A stretch of DNA of 11,814 bases from JALOAF01 sp035446765 (GCA_035446765.1 DAOTFU010000027.1:1-11814); one strand, 5' to 3'. Counted from the first letter of the stretch, positions 1-9,959 are shown. A program made the numbers and translations. The notes: generated by a model from the sequence alone, not told the origin.

Positions 1-6
1 ATAACA

Positions 7-72
7 GGACTTGTCTGTAACATCCCGACAAAATTAAATTTCAACGGATAGTCGGGACGTCAGACCAAGTCC
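7..72. repeat. Large imperfect inverted repeat in GC-rich intergenic DNA
   Basis: Bases 7-29 and 51-72 are near-perfect reverse complements (arms of 22-23 nt with two single-base indels and one mismatch, loop of about 21 nt). The arms pair GGACTTG...TCCCGAC with GTCGGGA...CAAGTCC. The stretch from 1 to about 108 is much richer in G and C than the rest of the window. No T-run follows the hairpin on either strand, so a simple Rho-independent terminator is not supported. It lies beyond the stop of the exported-protein operon and may be a structured RNA, a palindromic repeat element or a mobile-element end. I see no gene in 1-114. A short minus-strand ATG at 21-23 opens a frame that leaves the window and cannot be judged. 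Confidence 0.7.
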
Positions 73-114
73 AGACGTTGAGACGAAATAGCTCCGCGTC
101 GGACTGCTAAAGCT

Positions 115-2094
115 CTATCTTTTATTATTCAAATTCTTAGCAGTATCCTCAAACTGCTCAAACATACTTGATACCTGATACCAAAAATCTACATTCATAC
201 TCAAAAATTTCTCAAATTCTGCATCCAAAAGCACTACTTTAGCATTCTTTAATCCTTCTTCTAAATCAGGGATCATTTCTACAGCAGAAGATCTTTTTTG
301 CTGACAATCGGATTTGACCGATCATTCATCACCATAAGAACACGGATCATCCATGACCACATATTTATTTTGTTCTGTTTCCAGATTTAAATCTTTCCCA
401 AATCACAATATATTTTTCATTAAAGATGTATTAAACTCTATTTGTTCCTCAGTCTGAGTAAGTTCAGACTCCTGCGAAAATACTGGTTTTTTGGTGCTAT
501 TGATACTAAAAGACAATTGATCAGCAAAATTATTTTTCTTTAGACTAGAATCCAAAAACTCCTTAGTCTTTACATTTACAGCCATCTGACCACTATTTCT
601 CAGATTTTGCAAAACATTGTATATTTCAGTAAATACTGAAGCAATATTGTAAACTATTTTATCATCTACAATATTGTTTTCCATCACAGGCACTATACAA
701 AATTTTAATTTAAAAGCGCTAGTTAAACCAGGAAAAGTAGAAGGATCAAATACAGGACTTTCATATGTCTTACACGCACATTTTGCATAACAAGTTAATT
801 TTTCGCAATTGGTAGGATTACATGTCACATGCTGACATTTTTGGAAACATCAAAGCACTGGATCATTTGGGTCTATATCATCCTGATTTTGTTCTGCCTG
901 ATTCAAAAGCTGTTCTATCTCTTCAATATCAGTACTTCCACTAGAAGAATTTATACAATCACTACAATCTGAACTCTCCCAGACCTGACATTGACCATCC
1001 TTGTTACAAGACAGCTCAGCCACATCAGATATTATAGTATCCAAATATTCTTCTGGAGATAAACTATTTCATGTATCAACTGACTCAATAGTCCCACTAA
1101 ATCACAAAAATTCATTGGCTTCTACACACTGATTACCAAAAACAACCGAATCAGGATTAGAATACGTATTACTATTTATTGATTCTACAAAATCTTGTAT
1201 CTCTGGATCAGATATTTCATCCAAATTTTCATCTCATGACATATTAGACTCTTGCATCAAATCCTCTGATTGTGTTCAAGTATCTACCAAATCTTGACCT
1301 GATCAAGATGCAGTAAAATTGTTGTAAGGTGAAAACCAATCTATATCCATAGATATTTCAGGAGGCTGATATATAGAATTATAATTTACATCAGGCATTT
1401 TATAAAAATATATCTCTTGTGGCTTCTCCACATCCTGAAACAATATCTTTGACAATACGTATACATCATTGAGTATATCATAACTACTATCATCCAGAGA
1501 CAAATTGTAAAACAAATTAGATCATTTGTTTCATTCATCTACAGAGTACATATAATACTCATTCACAAAAAAGTCTAAATATATTCATTTTACATACCTC
1601 TGACACTCTTGGTTGAGCGTTACACTATTTTTCAAAACTCATCATACTGGATCATACACACATATATTTATCTTATTACAGCTAGCTCACATATCAGATC
1701 TGCTAGGCTTTTCAAAATCATTTAAGTTAGTCTTTATATTTTTTCTCAGACTATCGCTAGAAAAATACAAAACATTTATCACATCCAATTTATCTATCTG
1801 ACAGGCTTTTTCTTGATTTATATAAGAAACTGTCTTATCCATAGCATCCATCATTGGCAATACTTGATTGTTTTGGACCACAGACAAAGATTTATCATAT
1901 ATATCTTCTACTATAGCCTTACCATTGAGCGAATTAGTTTCTAAGTTTCTCTCTGCATTTTCATAAAATCTATCTAGCATATCTCACAAAGGCACCTCAA
2001 AAGCAAAAGAACTACCAAAAAAACAGAACAATACAAAAAGTACGTTAAACAAAGCTACAAATATATTTTTATATCTATTCTGCAATCTGTACAT
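115..2094 (-). CDS. Exported cysteine-rich protein of unknown function (659 aa)
   Basis: I do not recognise the family. Read with UGA=Gly, the frame is open from ATG at 2092-2094 to TAG at 115-117, with an in-frame stop just upstream (2098-2100). The N-terminus is a clear signal peptide: basic start, hydrophobic core rich in F, V and L, then GSSFA followed by FEVP, with likely cleavage near residue 31. No other membrane segment is evident, so the product is predicted to be exported. About 19 Cys lie in the mature part. Seven are clustered at residues 416-441 with spacing C-x3-C-x4-C-x4-C-x4-C-x3-C-x-C, and further pairs lie just before this (SDCSDC). Acidic, Ser-rich linkers flank that region. 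The cluster could form disulfides or bind metal; which is unknown. The start overlaps the end of the upstream gene by 20 nt, so the two are probably translationally coupled. It is the last gene of a three-gene exported-protein operon. Confidence 0.85.
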
Positions 2095-3190
2095 TTCTTA
2101 GCTTATCATATAAAGTCCTGATAGGTGCATATATTTTTGCCAATTCTTTCATAAACATATTTGCATCTTCTTGATACATCAAAAAGCCAATATGCAAAGG
2201 AAAGGAACTAGATATTTCTGACAAAGATCTTATAGCAATAGATATAGCTCATCTTGTACTTATTATCTTTTGCTCAAAAGACAAAAACCTCTCGTTGTTT
2301 GAATCTATCCTCTCAGTACTAGAAGTATAAAAAGGATCTGCAAAGTATATGCTATCCTTAATATTAAAAGAATAATATGCTACAAACAAACGATACCACA
2401 TATATTCATTATATATCACATTCAAAAAAGACTGATCAGGTTTCAATTCATCTCCAATTAAACCACAATATAATATGTTTTGATCAAAATCATTTATACA
2501 ATCTATATCTTGTAAATTGCTAAGTTCTTCAAAATTTATTACCTTAGTTTTTTTAAGTAATTTTTTTGCTCATTGCATATAATTTTTTAAATCCCTACAA
2601 GTCTGGTCATAATAATCATCATCAGGATCACACATCTCCAATCATACAAAATAATGTTTGGAAAAATTATTAGCCAAATCTTCATTTTTTACACCTTGTG
2701 ACACACTATCTACACCGTAAAGATCAGCCTGTTTTATGTTAAAATAGTCATTTGCAATCTGATCAAAAATCTTTGGCAAATGTTTGGATAAATCACAAGC
2801 ATTCATATTGGTAGTAGAATAGTTACAATTATCCAATCTTGTATCAGCATTATATTCTGATATTCCAAATTGATTAAAGCCAGTTTTCAACATAAAGTTA
2901 TTGTAAATATTGTATTGTTGGGTATATCACACATTTTTACACAATACAGACAAAAACACAGATTGATTGGCATCAAAATATTTATCATCATAAATTCACT
3001 TACTATCTCAGACTTTCACACAAAAATTATTTATCAAATTTTGTATGCTTCTATCTTCTGGATTATCTATCAATCAAATAGACATTTCATCCATCATCCT
3101 ATCAATAGAACTATTGACCGCAAAAACTGATCCAGCAAACAAGCTAATCAATCATACTGTCACTACTATCTTAAATAAATTTTTCATCAT
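2075..3190 (-). CDS. Exported protein of unknown function (371 aa)
   Basis: The family is not recognised. With UGA=Gly the frame runs from ATG at 3188-3190 (a second ATG follows directly at 3185-3187) to TAG at 2075-2077; a stop sits just upstream at 3194-3196. The N-terminus is a signal peptide: MMKNLFK, a hydrophobic core, then AGSVFA before VNSS, with likely cleavage near residue 25. The mature protein has no further membrane segment. It contains scattered Cys, some in pairs (DNCN...NACD; EMCDPDDD...DQTCRD; DCIND...LYCG), consistent with disulfides in an extracytoplasmic protein. AAGG lies 8 nt before the first ATG, one of few good Shine-Dalgarno matches here, and favours that start. The gene follows the 522-residue exported protein by 53 nt and overlaps the next exported gene by 20 nt. 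Similar architecture to its neighbours (signal peptide, Cys, predicted mostly helical) suggests that the three work together; I infer no activity. Confidence 0.84.
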
Positions 3191-3192
3191 AT

Positions 3193-3238
3193 TTTAAACC
3201 TTATAAACTCTTGACCCGCAAAGCGGTGTTTAAACCTT
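3193..3238. repeat. Direct repeat flanking a small GC hairpin between two exported-protein genes
   Basis: The 10-mer TTTAAACCTT occurs at 3193-3202 and again at 3229-3238. Between the copies lies a short GC hairpin, CCGC-AAA-GCGG at 3216-3226, conspicuous in AT-rich DNA. It fills almost the whole 53-nt gap between the 522-aa and 371-aa genes. It could tune expression or mRNA stability within the operon, or be a scar of an element. There is no T-run, so it is not a standard terminator. Confidence 0.4.
3199..3204 (-). promoter_or_regulatory. Shine-Dalgarno site of the 371-aa exported protein
   Basis: On the minus strand ATAAGG ends 8 nt before the ATG at 3188-3190. Most other starts in this window have no recognisable Shine-Dalgarno sequence, so this one is informative. 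It supports the first of the two adjacent ATG codons. Confidence 0.5.
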
Positions 3239-3243
3239 TTCCA

Positions 3244-4812
3244 CTATGGTGCATAACAATTTGTACTACCATTATTTGAACACTGATACTCACAAGCATC
3301 TCAAAGATACTTAACCAATCATTTACTGTCTTTCCTACCTATACTATTTTCCAATATATCATGTATATATTCGCCTATCTCTCTAAAGTGTCTTAAAACA
3401 CTTACATTACTATATATCATAAAAACAGACTTATCCTGATCTAATTCAGCCAATACAGAGTCCATAGTATTTCTCATATAAATATCTAAATCTTGATATT
3501 TCTTATCATTATCAATTTTTAAATTTTTTTCACTAATTTCTTTTTCAATCTTGTCTTTATTTTCCTGTGACAATTCAGCTAAATACTTTTCGTCCTGTTT
3601 TTCTTGCTCCCTAAGCTCTCTTTTTTCTTTTCTTGCCTCTTTTTCTTGAGCTCCAAAATAATCAAGAGGATCTAAGTCCATATCTTTTACCACAGTTTTC
3701 CAATTTTCTTTATGAAACAAAGATTCTAAACCAATTCATTGTTCTCTAGACAATTTTGTTGAATCAATACCATAAACAGTTCTAAGCAAATCTTGTTGTT
3801 TTTTGGTTAGTCAAGTTTCATCTTGCACCTTCTTGGAAAAGGTATCTTTTGCACTAGACCCAAAAGATTGCATCGCATCAGCAAGATTTTTATTTGCTTC
3901 TTCTATTATATCCCAAGATTCACTAAATCAATTTTTCAATTGAGACCAAACTTTTGTATTATTTGCAAATTCTGAAAACATTTCATTACATTTGCTAAAT
4001 CATCTAGCACATTCATAATTATCACGCATCAGCTGCATCAAATCATAATTAAATCTAAACTTCATATTACCATTTGATACATCTTTAGACAATTTATCAT
4101 TATTTTTAGAAACAAAAGTTTTCATAAGTGCATTTAAACTCAACATAGACTGTATTACGTCTTTATATTTGCTATCTGCAGAATACACAAACTGAGAAAA
4201 AAGCGCATACTCATTGTTGTTGTCTCTATTGTATTTTTGTTCTAAATCTCACAATTGCTTATATATATCATTTGATATTTTTTTGTTTCGTAATCATTTA
4301 GTACCTATATCCCACATAGCATCATGTATACTATTGTCTATATCTTGCAAAGTCTTTCGATCTCTTACAAATGGTTTATTTTTAAACAAAATTTTAAATC
4401 AACCAAAAGAATCTTTGGTCACCAATTCACCCACTATAGATCATGCCAATATAGCAGACATCGCAGCAGACTTAGCGGCATATTGAAGCTCTTCCGCCTC
4501 TTTTTTAAACATACTTTTCCAAGCTTGCCATATTCTTTGGAGAAATGGCATCTCCAAAACTCCTGCTGAAAACAAGCCAAATCTTTTATTTTCAATATTT
4601 TCTTCCTTTTCTTTGACTGCATTTCTAAGTAATTGCAACATTTCTACTTGAAAATTTACATAAACTTGAAATTCTATAGAATGCATACCACATACCACAC
4701 AGCTGCTATCAGAAGAATCTGATCACGCCGCATATACAATAGGATAAAACACATTTTGCAAAAGCAAAACTGACAAGATTATATATATTATTTTTTTTGA
4801 TATTTTCTTCAT
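3244..4812 (-). CDS. Exported, partly coiled-coil protein of unknown function (522 aa)
   Basis: The family is not recognised. With UGA=Gly the frame runs from ATG at 4810-4812 to TAG at 3244-3246; an in-frame stop at 4843-4845 limits the start. A signal peptide is clear: MKKISKK, a hydrophobic core, then PIVYA before AGSD. Just after it comes a CVVC pair (SDSCVVCG), followed by long amphipathic stretches. Residues about 387-442 are extremely rich in K, E, Q, R and D, with a heptad-like pattern, and probably form a coiled coil. The C-terminus carries three more Cys (DACEYQC...NCYAP). No other transmembrane segment is seen, so the protein is probably exported. It is the first gene of the three-gene operon, with a likely promoter at 4842-4871 and a terminator of the preceding unit upstream. 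A structural or scaffold role would fit the coiled coil, but this is inference only. Confidence 0.85.
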
Positions 4813-4841
4813 CAATTTAAACAAATTTAAACTACAATACA

Positions 4842-4871
4842 ATTATATTCAAAATATAAAAAAAACACTAA
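4842..4871 (-). promoter_or_regulatory. Probable promoter of the exported-protein operon
   Basis: On the minus strand a perfect -10 box TATAAT lies at 4842-4847. About 18 bp upstream is a weak -35 candidate TTAGTG (4866-4871). Transcription would start near 4835 and give a leader of about 23 nt before the ATG at 4812. The -35 match is poor; the call rests on the -10 box and on its position after a terminator. Confidence 0.45.
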
Positions 4872-4894
4872 AAAAACCCCAATAAATCGAGGTT
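4870..4894 (-). terminator. Rho-independent terminator after the metallopeptidase gene
   Basis: On the minus strand AACCTC (4889-4894) can pair with GGGGTT (4875-4880) across an 8-nt loop, giving a 6-bp stem with one G-U pair, followed directly by a run of T. It lies 55 nt beyond the metallopeptidase stop (4950) and before the promoter of the exported-protein operon. This separates the two transcription units. Confidence 0.6.
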
Positions 4895-4949
4895 AAAACT
4901 TGACAAAATTACATTTTTTCATTTTTAATTTTCTATGTTTGGTCTATTA

Positions 4950-5939
4950 TTACATTCTTGTAGTATCCCAAGGTCTCCACTCATCATTGGATCAATGACC
5001 TTGCAAATCTTCACTAGCATTAAACAAATACTTACCACCATACAGATTTGCCAAAAAATTATATTTTTTCTTCATTATAGAATTTTTCCTAGCCCAAGAT
5101 CTAAATATCGCATTGTGATTAAAGTATAGATTGTGACATTCTGCAAAATCTTCAAAAGGATCAGTCATACCATATCCACTACAAAAATCCTCTTTTTTAG
5201 CACTTGATTTTCTTATTTTCTCACTATCCCAAGATAATTTATAAAAATCTATAGATGGATCGTCTATAGAAAACACCTTTCTATCAAACTCTGTATAGTA
5301 AGAATCTTTTTGGCTCTTAAATCATCTCACAACTCACAGATCTATTATGTGTCACAACTCATGAGACATCAACTCAAAAAATTCTTTATAAGATCCAACT
5401 GTTCACAAATTTATTATTATATCATCCCGCGTAGCATATCACCTTCTACCACCATATTCTGATTTGATTGTTACCTTGTCTAGTTGCTTTATCACATCTC
5501 TACCAAATTCTATATTATCATTGATTTGATTGACCAAATATATTGTACTAGCAATATACATGTATTTATCTTTATATGATACTTCATCATCAAATTGTAT
5601 CTTGCTACAAATAGACATATTAGATACACATATTCTCTGATATTTCATTTTATATTCATTTCTCTCTCATTCTAAATCTTCTGTTTGATCCACTACTTCA
5701 GATTCTATCTCATTTGCTGCATCATGCTTTCACAAAACATCCATCAGCTCATCTTCTAGATCAGAACTATCTATCTTCTCTAATATATAATCCTCATCAA
5801 AAATATCTGTTTTTTCTCAAATATGAAAAACATTTAAAGTCAGACCAAAATAAAATATAGCAGTAGCAGCCACAAATTTGATTATATCATACATCAATTT
5901 CTTTTTAGAGATCTTTTTTTGCATATCGTTGTATGTCAT
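4950..5939 (-). CDS. Membrane-anchored HELGH zinc metallopeptidase (329 aa)
   Basis: With UGA=Gly the frame runs from ATG at 5937-5939 to TAA at 4950-4952. Residues about 17-38 form one hydrophobic segment after a Lys-rich start (uncleaved anchor or signal peptide), so the rest is probably outside the membrane. An acidic region (about 43-100) leads to the catalytic part. The zinc motif HELGH is at 193-197 (SHELGHIIDLG); its Gly196 is a UGA codon. About 65 residues later comes DPFEDFAE, with Glu263 and Glu267, the usual kind of third-ligand region in gluzincin-type peptidases whose helix reads EDFAE. His193, His197 and one Glu would bind zinc and Glu194 would be the catalytic base. The substrate is unknown; I cannot assign a MEROPS family. 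The start overlaps the upstream exonuclease gene by 35 nt, indicating co-transcription, and a terminator follows. It could process surface or host proteins, or the neighbouring exported proteins; this is inference. Confidence 0.8.
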
Positions 5940-8055
5940 TTAAAAGATATTTATAAGACTTTCACTTTATATTAAAATCTATACAAATGTCAATATTAAC
6001 TTTGTTGGCAAAAAGCCACATCAGAAAATTATAACCCCCTACAATAATCTTGGATCATTTGGTTTTTGCTTTAAATATATTTTTTCCCATAGATCATGTA
6101 ATATTTTCTACCAAAAGCTCGCTCTTTTGACCAAAACCATTGGAATAAAGACTCTCAAATATCTCCTTAGACTCAGATTTTACTGTAGAAATTATAAAAT
6201 AAGTCTTCGATCATATGTCGTCTTTTTCTTTTTCCATAAAATTTAATATAGTACCTATAGTATCCAACTTTAATACTTTTAATTTTTCTTGATTTTTTTC
6301 ATCTTCAATCAAATTCTTGTAAGATCCATCAAAATTGGAAAAAAACAAAGTGTGTGACAAAAATATATCAGTAAATTCATCCCAATTTGTAAATTGACTA
6401 GACTCAGAATATACAAAATAAAATTCAGATTGTGTATACATCCTCTTGTCTACCTGTATCAATCCACCAAAAATATTTATCATATGATCAATTTTATTTC
6501 GCAAATTTTCAAAATCCTTCTGATCAAGAGTTTCTTCCAATATTTTTTTGTGATTATCAAACTTTTTTATAAGTCTATTTGTCTCAAAAAAATCTATATT
6601 TTCCAATATTGGGTTGATTGTCAAAAAATTGTCTCTTATATCTACAAACTTCTTCTTTGTCTCAGTAAATAAAACTCACATAAATACTTCAAAGAATCTA
6701 GCAAAACTATCTATAGCACTTTTTGCTGCTTCTAAGTTTTCCAAAGTATATTTATAATAAAAGTTTTCCAACAAATTTAAAACAAGATAAAGATCGGATG
6801 GTTTAGATAGATAAGAATTATATGATTTGTATCGCATCTCTGTATCAAAAAAACACACATCATAATGTCTATATAGATGGTCTACATCTTCAAGTATAGA
6901 AAAAAGTCAAGCATGACTAGTCAAAACGATCGGATATTTTTTATTTTTGTTGTTGTCTTGTATATAATGATATATTTTATAGTCAAAGTTGTTGTTTAAA
7001 TCTAGTACAGAAGAGTTGTTTCTCAGATGAGACATATATTTAAATACAAACAACAATTCGTTGTCTCCAAAATCTTCTTTGTTCAAAAATCTTTTAAACT
7101 TAGACTTACTAATAATTGTTTGTCATCTAAAAAATCAAATATTTTTCATACCAATTTCATTCAATATATTTTTTACAATATTGAGTTTTGCAACACTTGA
7201 AAAGGACAAAATCACATTTTTATTTCAAGAACTTATAGCTCTTATCAACTTCTTCATATCGACATTACCTATAAAATATCTTTCCTTGTTTTGGTAATCT
7301 TCCAATTTTATTTTCAAGTCAGTATCTATAGAAACATTGCTTGGCAACTGCCTTTCAAGATTTGGTAATTCAATATTATTGTTTTTCTTACCAGCCCGGT
7401 CTAATTGCAAATCCAAGATTTTGTTGTATAATCATGTATTTTTAGCCAAAAAGTTAGACAAAACAGGATATTCTTTGACTAGTTCTGTCATATAAGACAA
7501 CAAATAAAAAAACAATGCTAAAGAATTTTTGGAATCATACAATGCATCATGTACATCATTTGAATCAAAAGCTACCCCACCATGAATTTTATCAAATGTA
7601 TTTTTAAATTTTTCCTTACTCAACAAATGCTCAACTAAGACATCCAGTGCATAACTAGGGGCAAAATGCACAAAACTCTGAGCCAAAATCAAAGTATCTA
7701 AAGTACTATAATATTGTACTTCTCCAAAATATTTTTGCATAAAAGCTATATCAAATTCTATATTGTGTCATATCAACACAACATTTTCACCAAAAAAATC
7801 CAATATTTCATCTTTTAGATCCAAAATACTTGGAGCATCCTTGATATCGTCCATTTTGATACCAGTAATATATGCCACCAAATCTCTCAATTCTGAAATA
7901 TCTTTTTGAGGTTTTACAAAAGATTTAAACTCCTTTATGGGCTTACCATTTACATCAATCTCTACCAAACCAATCTGTATTGCTTCATCTTTTTTTACAT
8001 CCAATCCTGTAGTCTCAAAATCCAATGAAACATATCTAAAATTCTTATTTAACAT
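5905..8055 (-). CDS. DEDDh 3'-5' exonuclease fused to degenerate DinG-like helicase domain (716 aa)
   Basis: With UGA=Gly the frame runs from ATG at 8053-8055 to TAA at 5905-5907. Residues 1 to about 180 are a DnaQ/PolC-epsilon-type exonuclease with all metal ligands: Exo I DFETTG (Asp12, Glu14), Exo II GHNIEFD (Asp102; its Gly is UGA) and Exo III HDALYD (His169, Asp174), the DEDDh subtype. It should remove nucleotides from DNA or RNA 3' ends in the cytoplasm. The remaining 530 residues follow the order of DnaQ-DinG fusions, but the ATPase motifs look broken. GNVDMKKL (263-270) stands where Walker A (GxGxGKT) is expected. SHAGLF (380-385) matches the NHALL landmark of DinG, and FFDTEM (near 404) stands where DEAH should be. 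No arginine-finger motif like QxxGRxxR is seen at the C-terminus. The helicase homology is inferred from motif order only. A good promoter precedes it, and it overlaps the metallopeptidase gene by 35 nt. Confidence 0.9.
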
Positions 8056-8088
8056 AAACAAAAAAATAATTTAAATTAACTCATTAAG

Positions 8089-8116
8089 CTTATAAAAAAC
8101 TAAAGAAAATTATCAA
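8089..8116 (-). promoter_or_regulatory. Promoter of the exonuclease-metallopeptidase operon
   Basis: On the minus strand TTGATA (8111-8116) and TATAAG (8089-8094) are separated by 16 bp; each matches the sigma-70 consensus at five of six positions. Transcription would start near 8082, about 27 nt before the ATG at 8055. It occupies the 68-nt gap between the MFS transporter stop and the exonuclease start. Confidence 0.6.
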
Positions 8117-8123
8117 ACAAAAA

Positions 8124-9299
8124 TTACTTAATGCATTTTACAAAAATCCAACTAATAGACAATCAAACAAACAAAAGCAAAGCTAAAAAAGCAAATCATA
8201 CAGTATATGAATAGTTCATAATATATCACAATAAAAATACCAAAAATAAATTTAATAAGTTAGATAGCTGTACCTTAACAGACAACATAGTCGCCTTATA
8301 TTTTTTATCTGGTAAAGTATTTATGATATAGTTTTGTACAAAAGACTCTCTTCACCAATAATATCAAATCATTAAAGACAAAAATAATCAGACTATATAT
8401 GGATTTTTTAAAAAAGCTACAAAAAACATAGTCACAGAAAAAACAAAAATCTCTATAAAAAATAATTTTTTAATAGTAAATCTCTCCTCTATTTTGTGTA
8501 CAAATCTAGATACCAAAAACCAAACAAATCTAGATAGTCACATCACAAATCAAATGTAAGCAACAGGATATCATATAGACTCTAAATATGGTCACCTAAA
8601 AGAATGGGTACTGCTACTGATTCAATATAATATCACAGCAAATATTACAACAGGCCAAAAATTACTTCATTTCGTTTCTTTTACTACGGCTACAATATTT
8701 TTGGGTTTTTCTATTTTCATCTCTCTTTTGGGCTCTACTAGACAAAAAGCAATAAGCAAACCAACAATATCTACTCACAATCAAACATAAAATGGCAATT
8801 CAAAACTAATTTTTGTCAAAAACGGTATCGCTATAATAAGTAAAGCATTAAAAAGCGAAACCGAACCTTTTATTCTACCCCATATTTTAGTAAAAAAAGC
8901 TCATTTACCCACTTCTTCCAGATTTTCATGAAAAAATGAAGCCATAGTACCAGAAGTAAAAGCAAAACCAAGAGATATAAAGATAGAACCTACAGCAAAA
9001 TAAAACACATTGTGACCAAGTATAAAACACAAAGTAGCCAAAAACATAAATATTTTGGCAAGTATCAAAGTTTTTTTGTAACCAAAACGGTCAGAAAAAT
9101 AACCACTAGGTATCTCAAACAAAAAAGATACCAAAGAACCCAAGGCAGTATAAAATCAAATTTGTTTGACAGTATTGTCAGGAAATGTCAAAAAATATAT
9201 CCCCAAAAGAGTTATATAAGCCCTTCTATTTGTAAATACATATATCCAAATTTTCCAAAAATTACTCTCTAGTCAATTCCAACTAATTTTTTTAAACAT
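8124..9299 (-). CDS. MFS transporter (391 aa)
   Basis: With UGA=Gly the frame runs from ATG at 9297-9299 to TAA at 8124-8126. The length and about 12 hydrophobic segments fit the major facilitator superfamily. The loop after TM2 carries the family's motif A as GYFSDRFGYKK (residues 66-76; Asp70, Arg71 and Gly73 conserved). A charged central loop (EPKREMKIEKPKN) divides the two halves. Near the C-terminal half, NTLPDKKYKATMLS matches the segment common in MFS drug or solute exporters, in which basic residues precede AT-x-LS. It should be a secondary transporter in the cytoplasmic membrane, driven by an ion gradient; the substrate cannot be told. It lies 48 nt downstream of the DJ-1/PfpI gene on the same strand and is probably co-transcribed with it. 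Confidence 0.9.
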
Positions 9300-9347
9300 A
9301 TCAAATAAAAATATAAAGAAAAAACATTGGCTCTTAAATCTTCACTA

Positions 9348-9857
9348 TTAATTTTTCATTATTTCCAAGCATTTCTCAGCAAACTCTTGAGCTGCATCAG
9401 GACCATTGGCTGTCACAATATTCCCAGAAATCACAACATCTTTATCTACCCAAAAACCTCAATTATCTTGAATAAACTTTTTTTGTACTCCATTTTGATC
9501 CCATCCTGTCACATTTTTGCCATTAAAAATTCACGACTCACTGAGTATCATTGGTGCTATACATATAGCTCAAAGTTTCTTTGCCTCTTTTGCTATCCTA
9601 AGATAATCTTTATCATGAAAATATTGGGAATACGCTCATCCACCACCAATAAAAATCACCATATCATAATCTCATCCATATATTTTTTCCAATTCTTTGT
9701 CTGCTATTGTTTTTGATCAAAATACACCTACACATTCTGATTTTCTTCCAGCTCATATTGTAATTTTTACTCATTTATGATGAAAAAAATCAAAAGGTAT
9801 CCCAAATTCATAATCTTGAAATCAATTATTGGCTATTATCATCAATATATTCTTCAT
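9348..9857 (-). CDS. DJ-1/PfpI family protein (169 aa)
   Basis: With UGA=Gly the frame runs from ATG at 9855-9857 to TAA at 9348-9350. The length is typical for this class I glutamine-amidotransferase-like family. Visible landmarks: an N-terminal strand MKNILMIIANNGFQDYEF with Glu17 in the position of the conserved Glu that contacts the nucleophile, the segment DYDMVIFIGGGGAY (Gly71-Gly74; Gly74 is UGA), and the nucleophile elbow LGAICIAPMIL with Cys99. The C-terminal part VISGNIVTANGPDAAQEFAEKC is also typical (split here: VISGNIVTANGP, then DAAQEFAEKC). The residue after Cys99 is Ile rather than the His of PfpI proteases, so protease activity is not supported. Roles in the family include glyoxalase or deglycase-like stress protection and chaperone activity; I cannot choose. 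It is the first gene of a probable two-gene unit with the MFS transporter. Confidence 0.88.
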
Positions 9858-9913
9858 TGTCTACAATAATGATATAAACATCAAAAATATAAATATTCAA
9901 ATATTTTTTGCAA

Positions 9914-9919
9914 ATTATA
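9914..9919 (-). promoter_or_regulatory. Candidate -10 box for the DJ-1/PfpI gene
   Basis: A TATAAT on the minus strand lies 57 nt before the ATG at 9857, in the divergent gap 9858-9997. The best -35 candidate, TTGGCT at 9935-9940, is only 15 bp away. Very AT-rich DNA gives such matches by chance, so this is weak. Confidence 0.3.
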
Positions 9920-9959
9920 AAAAATATTATTGCAAGCCAAGAAAAATTCTTTAAAAATA

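Noticed and set aside
4441..4698. Two short overlapping minus-strand frames near the start of the 522-aa gene
   Set aside because: One is part of the 522-aa gene and the other is an out-of-frame shadow of it.
9327..9716. Plus-strand open frame of about 129 codons
   Set aside because: It is antisense to the well-supported DJ-1/PfpI gene and has no recognisable motif.
115..9857. Pseudogenes: many minus-strand genes appear broken by stop codons under the standard code
   Set aside because: All breaks are UGA, none are UAA or UAG, and Gly at those sites restores conserved motifs. This is recoding and not decay.
9348..9857. PfpI-type protease activity for the DJ-1/PfpI protein
   Set aside because: The residue after the nucleophile Cys99 is Ile, not the His used by the proteases of this family, so only the family assignment is kept.
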